Source: Actinomycetes bacterium (lineage in GTDB: Bacteria > Planctomycetota > Phycisphaerae > JAACET01). Taken from it: a stretch of 64,000 nucleotides of DNA. The stretch is from assembly GCA_030614915.1 (NCBI GenBank), contig JAUXAG010000002.1, positions 124,001 to 188,000 of the forward strand. Direction: 5' to 3'. A program made the translations under genes and the position numbers. The notes under the pieces were generated by a model, which did no database searches, was not told the origin of the DNA, and saw only the letters and a program-made list of their open reading frames with translations. The stretch's first letter is position 1. Each line of letters begins with the position of its first letter. This document shows positions 43,394 to 54,104 of the stretch, in pieces.

Positions 43394-46108
43394 GTGGCAG
43401 TGGAAGCTACAAGCAAGGCAATCCGGCAAGGGTTTGTGGACTTTTTCGCGGCCCGGGGCCATAAGATCGTACCCAGCGCGTCGGTGGTGCCGGTAGATGA
43501 TCCGACGCTGATGTTCATCAATGCGGGGATGAACCAGTTCAAGGATATCTTTCTGGGGACGCGCAAGCCGGACTACCTGCGGGCAGCCAACAGCCAGAAG
43601 TGTATTCGGGTCTCAGGCAAACACAACGACCTGGAAGAGGTGGGCAAGGACGGGTATCACCACACCTTCTTCGAGATGCTGGGGAACTGGTCGTTCGGGG
43701 ATTACTTCAAGAAAGAGGCAATCGAGTGGGCCTGGGAACTGCTGGTGAAGGAATGGGGCCTGGAGGCGGATCGTATGTGGGCGGGCGTTTTCGGGGGGGA
43801 TGAGAAGGACGGTTTGGCCAGAGATGACGAATCAGCCCAGATTTGGCAGAAGGTAATTGGGCTGCCGAGCAAACGGGTCCTGGCGTTCGGCAAGAAGGAT
43901 AACTTTTGGGAGATGGGGGATGCGGGGCCTTGCGGGCCGTGCAGTGAGTTGCACATCGATCTTGGTGAGGGATCGTGCGAAGGAAAACACCACGGAGCCT
44001 GCGGGGTTAACGTGGAGGACAAGTTGGGCAAGTGTTCACGGTTTCTGGAACTGTGGAACCTGGTGTTCATCGAATTCAACCGCGACCGCCAAGGCAAGCT
44101 ACATGATTTGTCGGCCAAGCACGTGGACACCGGGCTGGGACTGGAGCGCACGGTCAGGGTGTTAGGGGGCAAGGGAAGCAATTACGACACGGATTTGTTT
44201 ACGGAGATCTTTGCGGAGATTGAACGGCTAACTTCCAAGCAATACGACAGCGAAGCCGACGGGCAAACGGAGATAGCCTTTCGGGTGATTGCCGATCACA
44301 TCCGCTCGCTGGTGGTTGCTGCCGCCGACGGTGCCCTGCCGAGCAATGAAGGGCGTGGCTATGTACTTCGGCGGATCCTTCGGCGGGCGGCAAGGTACGG
44401 TCGGAAGCTGGACATGCATGAGCCGTTCATCTATCGGCTGGTTGAGCCGGTGGTGAATACACTGGGGGGGGCGTTTGAGGAGATAACGGCCAAGGCGGAG
44501 TTGGCTGAGCAGGTGATCCGTTCGGAGGAAGAAAGTTTTGGGCGAACCCTTGACCGAGGGATAGAAATTTTTCAAGAGGCGGCGGAGCGGGCGAAGAAAA
44601 AGAATGAGCCCATCAGCGGTGAAGATGCGTTCAAGCTGCACGACACGTTCGGGTTCCCCGTGGACTTGACGAATCTGATGGCCCAAGAGCAGGGCTTGAA
44701 AGTTGACATCGGGGCCTTTGAGAAGCTGATGGCCGAAGCCCGGAAAAAGGCCCGGGCGGCGGGTAAGACGACGCATCTGGTGGCGGTGGAGGCGAGTTTG
44801 CCGCAAACCATCGATACGGACAAGTACGAAGGGCTTTCGACGAGGGGGAACATTCTGGGCTGGGTTAAGGAAGGGACGTTTGTAGATGAGGGCAAGCTGT
44901 CGGGCAAGAAGCAGGTTGGGCTGGTGCTGGACAGGACCTGTTTCTACGTCGAGCAGGGCGGGCAGGTCGGCGATAGGGGGAGCATTCAGACTGAAACGGG
45001 GCGGTTTGCAGTAAGTGACACGCAACTGGCCGCAGGTGGGCTGATACACGTGGGGCAGCTCGAGGGTGGGCAAATATCCGTGGGCCAGCAGGCCAAGCTT
45101 CAGGTAAGCAGCGTGCGGCTGGATACGGCGCGAAATCACACGGCTACGCACCTGCTGCATCAGGCCCTGCGGGAGGTGCTGGGCGAGCAGGTTAGGCAGC
45201 GGGGTTCACGAGTGGGTCCCCAGAGCCTGCGTTTTGACTTCGACCATTTGCAGCCGGTGAGCAAGGATGAGCTGCGGATGGTGGAGCGGCTGGTGAACGA
45301 AAAGGTGCGTTCGGACCTGGCGGTGATTACGCGAGAGATGCCGTTAGCCCAGGCCAAGAACCTGGAGGGACTGCGGGCCTTCTTCGGCGAGAAATACGGC
45401 GATGTGGTACGGGTAGTGGAGTTGGAAGACGGTAACTGCCGGGAGCTTTGCGGGGGAACGCACCTGGAGCGGACGGGTCAGATAGGGCTGTTCAAGATTA
45501 TCGGCGAAGAATCGGTGGCCAAGGGGATTCGGCGGATCACGGCGGTTACGGGGGAAAGGGCCTATGAAGAACTGGTGAGTCTGGAAGAGACTGTAGAACA
45601 GGTGAGCGAGCTGCTGAAGACCGGGCCGGAGAGGATCGCCGAGCGGATAGCGGCTCTGCAGAAGCAGGTAAAGGATTTGAACAGCCGACTGGCCGGCAGC
45701 GGTGGCGGTGGAGCTGGGCCCGTCAAGAGCTTCAGAGCAGAGTTGGCGGCCAATGCGGTGCGGCTAGGCTCTACGGCGGTGGTGATAGCCGAGGCCCCGG
45801 CCAACGAGCGTCCGGAATGGATGCGGACGACAGCGGATTGGCTGCGAAAGGAGCTGGACTCGGTAGCGGTAATGCTGGCCAGCAAGGTTGGGGGCAAGGC
45901 CCTGCTGACAGCGGCCCTGAGCGAGGATTTGGTGAAGCGGGGACTTTCGGCGTCGGAGTGGATCGAGTCGGCGGCGAAGGTGCTGGGCGGTAAAGGCGGA
46001 GGCAAGGCGTCGCTGGCCCAGGGGGGCGGGCCTTCACCGGAAAACATCAGTGTGGCATTGAAGCAGGCTTACAAGGATATCAAGGCACGTCTTAGCGAAA
46101 GCACGTAG
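43394..46108 (+). CDS. alaS: Alanyl-tRNA synthetase
   Basis: Charges tRNA-Ala. The 904-residue protein has the class II core (FINAGMNQFKDIFLG, KCIRVSGKHNDLEEVG), the editing domain with HTATHLLHQ and the zinc/editing CGGTHLERTG, and a C-Ala region near the end. It is about 30 residues longer than the E. coli enzyme. The start is GTG at 43394 after GAGGG. Confidence 0.96.
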   Translation: MAVEATSKAIRQGFVDFFAARGHKIVPSASVVPVDDPTLMFINAGMNQFKDIFLGTRKPDYLRAANSQKCIRVSGKHNDLEEVGKDGYHHTFFEMLGNWSFGDYFKKEAIEWAWELLVKEWGLEADRMWAGVFGGDEKDGLARDDESAQIWQKVIGLPSKRVLAFGKKDNFWEMGDAGPCGPCSELHIDLGEGSCEGKHHGACGVNVEDKLGKCSRFLELWNLVFIEFNRDRQGKLHDLSAKHVDTGLGLERTVRVLGGKGSNYDTDLFTEIFAEIERLTSKQYDSEADGQTEIAFRVIADHIRSLVVAAADGALPSNEGRGYVLRRILRRAARYGRKLDMHEPFIYRLVEPVVNTLGGAFEEITAKAELAEQVIRSEEESFGRTLDRGIEIFQEAAERAKKKNEPISGEDAFKLHDTFGFPVDLTNLMAQEQGLKVDIGAFEKLMAEARKKARAAGKTTHLVAVEASLPQTIDTDKYEGLSTRGNILGWVKEGTFVDEGKLSGKKQVGLVLDRTCFYVEQGGQVGDRGSIQTETGRFAVSDTQLAAGGLIHVGQLEGGQISVGQQAKLQVSSVRLDTARNHTATHLLHQALREVLGEQVRQRGSRVGPQSLRFDFDHLQPVSKDELRMVERLVNEKVRSDLAVITREMPLAQAKNLEGLRAFFGEKYGDVVRVVELEDGNCRELCGGTHLERTGQIGLFKIIGEESVAKGIRRITAVTGERAYEELVSLEETVEQVSELLKTGPERIAERIAALQKQVKDLNSRLAGSGGGGAGPVKSFRAELAANAVRLGSTAVVIAEAPANERPEWMRTTADWLRKELDSVAVMLASKVGGKALLTAALSEDLVKRGLSASEWIESAAKVLGGKGGGKASLAQGGGPSPENISVALKQAYKDIKARLSEST

Positions 46109-46144
46109 AAAAGTCCCCTTTTGAGAAGTTAGTTTCGTGGTTAG

Positions 46145-47509
<1,365 letters not shown>

Positions 47510-47522
47510 CAAGGTTATGCCT

Positions 47523-48110
47523 ATGGTTCTTGAGCGTCGAAAACAAAGGGATATACGAAGGGGAGGTGAGGCGCAGAGGGACTTTTCGCCGGCGGTCTTC
47601 TGGCTGCTGCTTGGTGCGGGAATGGCTGTTCTGGGGGCCTGCATGGTAGTACCGCTATGGATGAACTGTCAGGTTCTGGCGGGTCAGAGCCGAGCACTGA
47701 GCGAGCGGCTGGCAGAGTATCGTTTGGGGGCGATGGCAGACCAGGAAGCCATCGAAGCGGCCCAGCACAGTGTGGCCTTCAACGAGAGGCTGCTCATCGA
47801 GGAGTTGAACTACCAACGGCCGGGCGAGCAAATCCTGTTAGCAAGCTACGTTCAAGAAGGCCAGGCCGAGCCGGCGGCCGCAGAACAAGCTGGCCTCGGC
47901 CCGCCTTGGCTGGGGGCGTTCGTCCAGCGGGATACTCGCAGCATATTGCTGGTGATCTCGGGGGCACTAGTGCTATTTGCCTTCGTTTATTATCCAGCCG
48001 GCGGCCGATCAGCGGGGGCAAAAAAGGTGCCGAAGATACCGGTGCACTCAATGCCGGCTAGATTCATCGGGGCCACGCAGATTCGCCAATCAAACCTCTA
48101 CAAAATGTAA
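47523..48110 (+). CDS. FtsB/DivIC-like protein with an extra membrane helix
   Basis: A 195-residue protein. The first membrane helix (about residues 26-47, WLLLGAGMAVLGACMVVPLW) is followed by a coiled-coil-like stretch (LAGQSRALSERLAEYRLGAM to NERLLIEELNYQRPGEQILL), which resembles FtsB/DivIC septum initiators that end in a YxRPGE-type motif. A second helix (SILLVISGALVLFAFVYY, about 145-163) and a basic tail follow, not usual for FtsB. AAGG lies 9 bases before ATG 47523; ATG 47517 is the other choice. The position after eno supports the call. A role in cell division is an inference. Confidence 0.55.
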   Translation: MVLERRKQRDIRRGGEAQRDFSPAVFWLLLGAGMAVLGACMVVPLWMNCQVLAGQSRALSERLAEYRLGAMADQEAIEAAQHSVAFNERLLIEELNYQRPGEQILLASYVQEGQAEPAAAEQAGLGPPWLGAFVQRDTRSILLVISGALVLFAFVYYPAGGRSAGAKKVPKIPVHSMPARFIGATQIRQSNLYKM

Positions 48111-49144
48111 ACAACCACTACGAAGATAAGATAGATGATCAGCATGCCCAGGCTGAGCCAACGGCTGAGCTGTTTCTTACTGGTCCAGATGTTCAGGTGG
48201 AACAGGGCGATTATTATGAGCATGACGGGGAAATTCAGCCACAAGAAGCGATGTGGTATGGCCAATGGGCCAACTGTAGCTGCGGCACCGAAGACGAAAA
48301 AGACATTGAGGATATTAGCGCCAATAACGTTGCCGACGAGCAGTTCCTTGTGCCCCTTGATTAGACTCATGAGGCCGGTGGCGAACTCAGGGATGGAGGT
48401 GCCCAGAGCGAGAAGGGTTACAGAGACGACGTGAGCGGGGACGCCGAGCTTGAGGGCGAGCTCTTCGATAACCATCACCAGCCCTTTGGCAGCAATAATT
48501 ACCAACACAAAACCTATGACTGTCAGGAAGATGGGTTTGCTGAGCTTGGCCGAAAGAGCCGCCGAGCCGTTTTGCTCATTGTTGGTGGCAGCGCTCTGTC
48601 TGGCCCATTTTATAGAGAACAGGGTGTAAGCAAACAAACCGATGAGCAGGATGATGCCAAAGGTACGGCCAAAGATTCTTGTCCCATCAGCTGCTGTGGT
48701 CTGGCTGGAGAGCAGATAGAGGACGAACAAGAGGACTACGCCTCCGATCTGGAACCAGGCGTTTCGACTCAAGGTGAAGCGGTTGACGGGGAGTCTGGTG
48801 ATGACACAACAGAGCCCGAAGACCAGGCCGGCGTTGCAAATGATAGAACCTACCGCGTTTCCGGCAGCTATTCCGCCCTGGCCTTGTAGGCTGGCAATCA
48901 CCGAAGCGGTGGCTTCGGGTAGGGTGGTTCCGAGGGAAACGACGGTGGCCCCGATGATGATTTTGGGCACGCCGAGATTGCCGGCCAAGCCGACGGCACC
49001 ATCGACCAAGAAGTCGGCCCCTTTGGTCAGGATGATGAAACAGGCTATCAGGGATGCGAAGAGGAAGGCTACGGCCTGGGGATCGGACAAGCCAGTGTAC
49101 CAGGCCTGGAAGTCCTGCGACAAGGATGTAAGCAAACCGAGCAT
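48098..49144 (-). CDS. Sodium/calcium exchanger family protein
   Basis: A 348-residue membrane antiporter with about ten helices. Both alpha repeats are present: GATVVSLGTTLPEATASV then GNAVGSIICN, and LLALGTSIPEFATGLMS then GNVIGANILN, the ion-binding signatures of the CaCA family (YrbG-type). ATG at 49144 gives a normal N-terminus; the frame runs to 49291 with a non-hydrophobic, probably untranslated stretch. The 3' end overlaps the convergent gene by 13 bases. Confidence 0.9.
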   Translation of the reverse strand: MLGLLTSLSQDFQAWYTGLSDPQAVAFLFASLIACFIILTKGADFLVDGAVGLAGNLGVPKIIIGATVVSLGTTLPEATASVIASLQGQGGIAAGNAVGSIICNAGLVFGLCCVITRLPVNRFTLSRNAWFQIGGVVLLFVLYLLSSQTTAADGTRIFGRTFGIILLIGLFAYTLFSIKWARQSAATNNEQNGSAALSAKLSKPIFLTVIGFVLVIIAAKGLVMVIEELALKLGVPAHVVSVTLLALGTSIPEFATGLMSLIKGHKELLVGNVIGANILNVFFVFGAAATVGPLAIPHRFLWLNFPVMLIIIALFHLNIWTSKKQLSRWLSLGMLIIYLIFVVVVYIL

Positions 49145-49655
49145 TTTCCAAACCCGCCAGGAAGCTTTTGACCCCGAGAGCGGCCAATCTACACGGAGTG
49201 CCAGCCAAAGACAAGGCTGCCCTGCCGGGGTCAACAGATCAGGTGAGGCAGAATCGAGCGTCCGGTCCGGTAACCTCGTGGAGCGTAACACAATATGTAG
49301 TTATTCGGACCACAACAGGTTGGGGACCCTCTGTTAGATGGGGCAATTTAGGCAAACTAGGGCGTTTTTTGCCGTCTGCTCGGGGAGAAAAATTTTTCGA
49401 TAATTTTGCCCCCTATCGCGGCGGGCCAAGGTAAGTCCTTTATTGAAAGGGTCCTGCGTAATAGGAGTTTTTGGCGGCAGTTCTCAAGAGATGAAGGCCC
49501 AGCGGTCGATAAGAACAACAGGCAAGCAGGGAAGCAAGCTGCCTAGCAATACTGAAAAGGCCGCGTGCACGGATGCTTGTTTTCCGAGGGCTATACAACA
49601 TCTTGGGGAGGTGCCTTGGCGGGAATTCCTCTCCAAAGGGACAAGGACATCTGAA
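49145..49655. other. Gap between the exchanger and the FlgM-like gene
   Basis: About 510 bases with no convincing gene. An AT-rich hairpin-like stretch flanked by GGGG and GCCCC is near 49380-49412. Likely carries divergent promoters, none clear by eye. Confidence 0.3.
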
Positions 49656-49937
49656 ATGGTGAATGTTGGACCAATACAAGCTCCAGGTGGAATGCAGCCG
49701 ATAAGCGGGCCGAGGCTGGACGGCATAAAACCGGGCGGGGCGATCCCCAACAGTATTCCAGTGGACCGGGTGGAGATCTCTCAGATCGCTCGACTGATGA
49801 GCGAGGTCTCGTTGCTACCGGAGGTGCGAGCTGAGAAGATAGCTCAGGTCAGGGCCCAGATTGAGGCGGGGACATATATCACGCCGGAGAAAATGGATAT
49901 CGCGGTAGAACGGTTGCTGGAGGACCTGCAAATCTAG
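49656..49937 (+). CDS. FlgM-like anti-sigma factor
   Basis: A 93-residue protein with the FlgM C-terminal pattern: VEISQIARLMSEVSLLPEVR, then REKI-like RAEKIAQVRAQIEAGTYITPE and MDIAVERLLEDL. FlgM binds the flagellar sigma-28 factor and is exported on hook completion. ATG at 49656 has AAGGA 9 bases upstream; a longer frame begins at 49443 but is less likely. No flagellar gene is in the window, so its partner is elsewhere. A strong terminator follows. Confidence 0.7.
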   Translation: MVNVGPIQAPGGMQPISGPRLDGIKPGGAIPNSIPVDRVEISQIARLMSEVSLLPEVRAEKIAQVRAQIEAGTYITPEKMDIAVERLLEDLQI

Positions 49938-49946
49938 ACCTAGTGA

Positions 49947-49969
49947 AGACACCTGTGAAGTCGAGGTGT
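49947..49969 (+). other. Small hairpin
   Basis: GACACCT and AGGTGTC form a 7-bp stem directly after the FlgM-like stop, upstream of the main terminator. Confidence 0.5.
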
Positions 49970-49984
49970 CGTTCTTCTAATGCT

Positions 49985-50039
49985 GATGCCGAGCAACCCT
50001 GTTGTATTGGAGCATAACAGGGACTCGGCATCTTTTTTT
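49985..50039 (+). terminator. Rho-independent terminator
   Basis: GATGCCGAG (49985-49993) pairs with CTCGGCATC (50024-50032), with an inner CCCTGTT/AACAGGG pair and seven T after. The clearest terminator in the window. Confidence 0.9.
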
Positions 50040-50124
50040 GCCGGGGACAGATGCCAGAGCTGCGGACAGGAGGTATAATGGCGGCCGAACTAATAGTGTG
50101 GAGCAGATGGAGCGGAATGCAAAG

Positions 50125-51102
50125 ATGACCCGCGGAGAAAAAACTACACCCAGCAGCGAACGGGCGCCCAGACAATACCGGGGGCGGGTGGTGAACCGGC
50201 GAGAGTTTTCGGCGCAGTTCCTGTGGATTGAGCTGGAAGCGGCGGGGTTCGCCGGAGCCGGGCCTGGACAATTCGTAGTAGTCCACTGTGCCGACGAGTC
50301 GGATTACGTGGCAGGGCGGGCCTGGGAGGATTCGGGGGATTGGCCGAGGGCGAAGTCGGCGGAGCTGCGAAACAGAGTAGCCTTGGTACACCGGCCATTT
50401 AGCATAGCTGATATGGTCGACGGAGCCAATGGCTCTCGATTAGCATTGCAATTTCGCGTTCTGGGTCCGGGGACGAGTTGGCTGGCAGAAAAGGCCCAAG
50501 TTGGAGCCCAGCTGCGTTTGGTCGGGCCTTTGGGCAAGGGATTCAGGATGGAGGGTGTTCGACAGGCGGTGCTGGCGGCGGGGGGCATGGGGATGGCCCC
50601 GATGCTGTTTCTGGCCAGGCAGCTCAGACGAATGGGCACCGAGGTGGTGCTGCTGGCGGGGGCTAAGACTAGAGAGCTTCTGCCCTTGGAGATAACCGCA
50701 GGTGCAGTGATAGATGAGGAGGGTGAACCGAGCTTCTGCTGTGAGTCTTTTACCGAGCTGGAGGTAAAGGTTGGTATAGCTACAGACGATGGTTCGGCGG
50801 GCAGATTGGGGCTGCTGAGCGACAGTCTGGCGGATTATCTGTCGCGTCACCGGGAGCTATGCCAAACCGGCAGCGTGGTGTATACTTGTGGGCCAGAAGC
50901 GATGATGAGCAAGGTTGTCCAGACTACTCAAGTCCATCAGCTGCCGTGCCAAGTCTGCATGGAGCGTTATATGGCCTGCGGGGTAGGGGCATGCCAGTCG
51001 TGTGTCTGCAGGCAGAAATCCGAGCGGAGTGAGGACGGCTGGGAGTACAAGCTGGTCTGCAACGATGGGCCTGTTTTCGACGGGCAGAGTATCCTATGGT
51101 AA
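50125..51102 (+). CDS. pyrK: Dihydroorotate dehydrogenase B electron-transfer subunit PyrK
   Basis: PyrK passes electrons from PyrDB to NAD through FAD and a 2Fe-2S cluster. The 325-residue protein has the flavin fold (RPFSIAD, GPLGKGF, AAGGMGMAPMLFLARQL) and the C-terminal cluster ligands in ERYMACGVGACQSCVC and LVCNDGPVF, the family hallmark. ATG at 50125 is chosen; ATG at 50107 is possible. The stop overlaps the pyrD start by 7 bases. Confidence 0.93.
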   Translation: MTRGEKTTPSSERAPRQYRGRVVNRREFSAQFLWIELEAAGFAGAGPGQFVVVHCADESDYVAGRAWEDSGDWPRAKSAELRNRVALVHRPFSIADMVDGANGSRLALQFRVLGPGTSWLAEKAQVGAQLRLVGPLGKGFRMEGVRQAVLAAGGMGMAPMLFLARQLRRMGTEVVLLAGAKTRELLPLEITAGAVIDEEGEPSFCCESFTELEVKVGIATDDGSAGRLGLLSDSLADYLSRHRELCQTGSVVYTCGPEAMMSKVVQTTQVHQLPCQVCMERYMACGVGACQSCVCRQKSERSEDGWEYKLVCNDGPVFDGQSILW

Positions 51103-52061
51103 AAAAACAAGACGTAGATTTACAGGTGAAGCTGGGCTCGGTGGGGCTGGCCACGCCGATTGTTACCTGTTCGGGGACCAGTGGGTACGGTCTGGAGTAT
51201 GCCGGGCTGACGGACTTTTCGGCTGTGGGAGCGTTTTTCACCAAGTCGATCACCCTGGAAGAGCGAAAGGGCAATCCGCCGCCACGCGTGGTGGAGACCC
51301 GGGCGGGGCTGCTCAATGCGATCGGGCTGGCGAACGTGGGCCTGGAGCGGTTCATCGAGGAGAAGGTTCCGCAGTTGAAGCGGATACCTTGTCCAGTGTT
51401 CGTGAACGTGGCGGGGCGGACTATCGACGAATACAGGGAAGTAGCTGAGCGACTGGATGAGGTGGAGGAGATTTCGGGGCTGGAAGTGAATATATCGTGT
51501 CCGAACGTTAAGGAGGGGGGGATAAGTTTCGGCACGGATGCCAAGCAAGTGAGCCAAGTTGTGTCGGCGGTGAGGCAGGTCGTCAAAAGGTGCACTCTGG
51601 TGGTGAAGCTTTCCCCGAATGTTACGGATATTTTAGAGCCGGCCCGTGCGGCGGTGGAGGCTGGGGCCCAGTGTCTGAGCCTGGTGAACACGTTTACCAG
51701 CCTGGCAATCGACATCGAGCAGCAGAAGCCGGTGCTGGCGAATGTTACCGGGGGGTTGAGCGGGCCGGCTATCAAACCAATTGCCTTGTATATGGTGCAT
51801 CGGGTGTACACTGAACTTTGCCGGGATGCAGGCATACCGATTATCGGGATGGGTGGGGTGCAGTTCGGCACCGACGCCATCGAGTTTCTGTTGGCTGGGG
51901 CGACGGCGGTGGGGGTGGGTACGGCTCTTTTTGTGGAGCCGAATACACCGGCGATCCTGGCCGAGGAGTTGAGGAGATACTTGGCAGAGCGGGACATGAG
52001 CGCGCCGGTGGCAATTATCGGCAAATTACAGGTTCCTGAAAAAGGACAGAGCGAATCATGA
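51096..52061 (+). CDS. pyrD: Dihydroorotate dehydrogenase, class 1B catalytic subunit
   Basis: Oxidises dihydroorotate to orotate in pyrimidine synthesis; with PyrK it uses NAD, which suits anaerobic growth. The 321-residue protein has TCSGTSGYG, NAIGLAN, the catalytic Cys in EVNISCPNVKEGG, and the FMN-binding GMGGVQFGTDAIEF. Start overlaps pyrK, end overlaps proC by 4 bases (ATGA). Confidence 0.95.
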   Translation: MVKKQDVDLQVKLGSVGLATPIVTCSGTSGYGLEYAGLTDFSAVGAFFTKSITLEERKGNPPPRVVETRAGLLNAIGLANVGLERFIEEKVPQLKRIPCPVFVNVAGRTIDEYREVAERLDEVEEISGLEVNISCPNVKEGGISFGTDAKQVSQVVSAVRQVVKRCTLVVKLSPNVTDILEPARAAVEAGAQCLSLVNTFTSLAIDIEQQKPVLANVTGGLSGPAIKPIALYMVHRVYTELCRDAGIPIIGMGGVQFGTDAIEFLLAGATAVGVGTALFVEPNTPAILAEELRRYLAERDMSAPVAIIGKLQVPEKGQSES

Positions 52062-52870
52062 GCTACAGGTACAAGCTGGGATTTATCGGGGCTGGGAACA
52101 TGGCCTGGGCAATTGCCTGCGGGGTGGTCAAAGCGGGATTGTATGACGGTTCGGAGTTGATCGGCTCGGATATTGCGGCTGAGAGGCGGGAGCTTTTTGA
52201 CGAGAAACTCAAGGCCGCAGTTGTGGATGATAACCGTCAAATAGTCGAGGAGGCACAGACGGTAATATTGGCCGTCAAGCCGCAGCAGGCGCGGCAGGTG
52301 CTGGAGCCATTGGCTGGGCTGGCGGGCGCGGGGCAGTTGATAGTTTCGATAATGGCTGGGGCGTCGACGGCGAGTGTCGAAGGGATTCTAGGGGCAAATG
52401 TGGCGGTGGTGCGGGCGATGCCGAATTTGGCGCTGTCGGTGGGGGCGGGGATGACGGCTATTTGCCCAGGTGCGCGGGCCAGCGACCAAAATGTAGGTCT
52501 GGTGGAGAAACTGTTCCGGGCCTGCGGTCAAACGGTGCTGGTGGATGAAGAGCAGATGCACGCAGTGACGGCCGTGTCGGGCAGTGGCCCGGCGTACTTC
52601 TTTTACTTTGTCGAGGCCATGATTAAGGCGGCAAAAGAGGCTGGATTGAGCGCCGAGCAGGCGAAGCTGCTGGCGAAGCAGACCTGCCTGGGGGCGGCGC
52701 GGACGCTGTTGGCCAGACCCGAAGAGCCAGCTGAGCTTCGGCGGCAAGTTACGAGCAAGGGGGGGACAACGGAGGCGGCCCTGGAAATAATGGACGAGGC
52801 CAAGCTGGGCGAGATAATCAGGCGGGCAGTGTTGGCTGGGGCTAAGCGCTCGGCGGAATTGGGCAAATAG
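52058..52870 (+). CDS. proC: Pyrroline-5-carboxylate reductase
   Basis: Catalyses the last step of proline synthesis with NAD(P)H. The 270-residue protein has the cofactor loop IGAGNMAWAI, AVKPQQ, RAMPNLALSVGAG, and the signature around GSGPAYFFYFVEAM and VTSKGGTTEAALEIM. It is the third gene of a coupled pyr-pro operon. Confidence 0.95.
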   Translation: MSYRYKLGFIGAGNMAWAIACGVVKAGLYDGSELIGSDIAAERRELFDEKLKAAVVDDNRQIVEEAQTVILAVKPQQARQVLEPLAGLAGAGQLIVSIMAGASTASVEGILGANVAVVRAMPNLALSVGAGMTAICPGARASDQNVGLVEKLFRACGQTVLVDEEQMHAVTAVSGSGPAYFFYFVEAMIKAAKEAGLSAEQAKLLAKQTCLGAARTLLARPEEPAELRRQVTSKGGTTEAALEIMDEAKLGEIIRRAVLAGAKRSAELGK

Positions 52871-52880
52871 TGACAGGACT

Positions 52881-53177
52881 ATGAGTGAAAGATTGAACCA
52901 GTTGCGTGAGAGGCTGCCGCTACCGACGGTGTTTACGGGCCGATCGCTGGTGTGCATCTCGCAGCAGTGGCGAGTGGAAATAAACGAGCAGATATCCAAA
53001 GACTATGCCAAGGGCACGAGCCGCAGCACGTTCTGGGTGAAGGTTTCGGAAAAACTCGAAGACGGTACGTATCAGCCAGGACACGAAGAGGTTTTCGCCA
53101 TCGAGGACATGGGACAGCTGGCAGAGGAGATCGACAGGTTTATCACCCACGCGGTGGGGTATTCGCCCCGGGCCTGA
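52881..53177 (+). CDS. Small conserved-looking hypothetical protein
   Basis: A 98-residue soluble protein starting 10 bases after proC, in the same operon. AGGAC lies before the ATG. It has no signal, membrane segment or known motif; the body reads WRVEINEQISKDYAKGTSR and ends with IDRFITHAVGYSPRA. Base composition matches the neighbours, so it is likely real. Function unknown. Confidence 0.6.
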   Translation: MSERLNQLRERLPLPTVFTGRSLVCISQQWRVEINEQISKDYAKGTSRSTFWVKVSEKLEDGTYQPGHEEVFAIEDMGQLAEEIDRFITHAVGYSPRA

Positions 53178-53194
53178 GAGCCTTCGAATGGCCC

Positions 53195-53950
53195 TCAGCG
53201 GCGTTTGGTCCAGTGGTCCGAGGCATACTTGAGCCTTAGCGAATCAAGCAAAGCCATTTCAGTGTCATTTAGCTGGTCAGCAACTAACTCCAGTTGCAGG
53301 CTGGAGGCCAACTGCTGGGCCCAGGCTGCGGCTAAGGCATCGGCATCAGGTGGATTGGCAAGCTGAAAGTCGGCAATGGTGGCCAGGCCAGGCTGGCCGA
53401 GGGGGTTGTCGAGCATCAACGAACCATGCTGAAGGAGGCTCTTGAGGGTTCTACGCTGGGCGGATCCGGCGATCTTCTTGGCGTTAGCCATTACGTCGGA
53501 GGGGTTGGCCCGCTGGAAGCAGAAGAAAGGCCCGCGCTGGCGGCTGGCCGGAGTAGGTCCCCGGCGAAGCTGGGCCGACAACCCGCACGATGCCAAGACA
53601 ACGACCAAAGCCTCGTGGACAGCCTGGTAAAGGGTGGCGGGCGCACGGTTCTTAACCAAGTGATGGTCAGTGGGGAAGATCAGACTGTAGGTGAGCTCGG
53701 CATGGTGGAGAATTGCCCCGCCACCGGTGATTCGCCTGACGAGGGGCAAGGAGCTGAAAGGTTGGGGAAGCCGGGCAACCTGGGCATGCTTCTGGAAGTG
53801 GCCGAGGGAGATTGTGGGGCCCGACCAACGATAAAAACGCAGGGTGGGCCGGGCCTGGGCGCGGCCTACGGCCGTGAGAATGGCCTCATCAATGGCCATG
53901 TTAGTGGCCCCATCGCGAGGCTGATCAATAATGAGGCGAGTTTGCTCCAT
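53195..53950 (-). CDS. Lipoate-protein ligase A-like protein
   Basis: A 251-residue member of the biotin/lipoate A/B ligase family. Hallmarks: TNMAIDEAIL near the start, RRITGGGAILHHAELTYSLI, and the adenylate-binding Lys in KKIAGSAQRR. Such proteins attach lipoate, or octanoate, to E2 and GcvH subunits. ATG at 53950 has GGA 7 bases upstream; a Met four codons earlier is the other choice. Convergent with the preceding operon. Confidence 0.87.
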   Translation of the reverse strand: MEQTRLIIDQPRDGATNMAIDEAILTAVGRAQARPTLRFYRWSGPTISLGHFQKHAQVARLPQPFSSLPLVRRITGGGAILHHAELTYSLIFPTDHHLVKNRAPATLYQAVHEALVVVLASCGLSAQLRRGPTPASRQRGPFFCFQRANPSDVMANAKKIAGSAQRRTLKSLLQHGSLMLDNPLGQPGLATIADFQLANPPDADALAAAWAQQLASSLQLELVADQLNDTEMALLDSLRLKYASDHWTKRR

Positions 53951-54069
53951 GGCAGCATCCAAAAAGGGCCCTGGGAGAGTCTAAAAAAAGCCCGCTGAGC
54001 TGGCAAGAGTAGTTGCCGGGCCGGCGGCGGGAATCGCAGATTTTTTCTACCTCAATACTGAAAATGTCC

Positions 54070-54098
54070 TTGACTTTGTGGTGCTGAAGCAGTATAGA
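54070..54098 (+). promoter_or_regulatory. Sigma-70-like promoter for the seven-residue-repeat gene
   Basis: TTGACT (54070-54075), 17 bases, TATAGA (54093-54098). The start point would be near 54105, giving a leader of about 235 bases. Confidence 0.65.
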
Positions 54099-54104
54099 TG
54101 ATTG

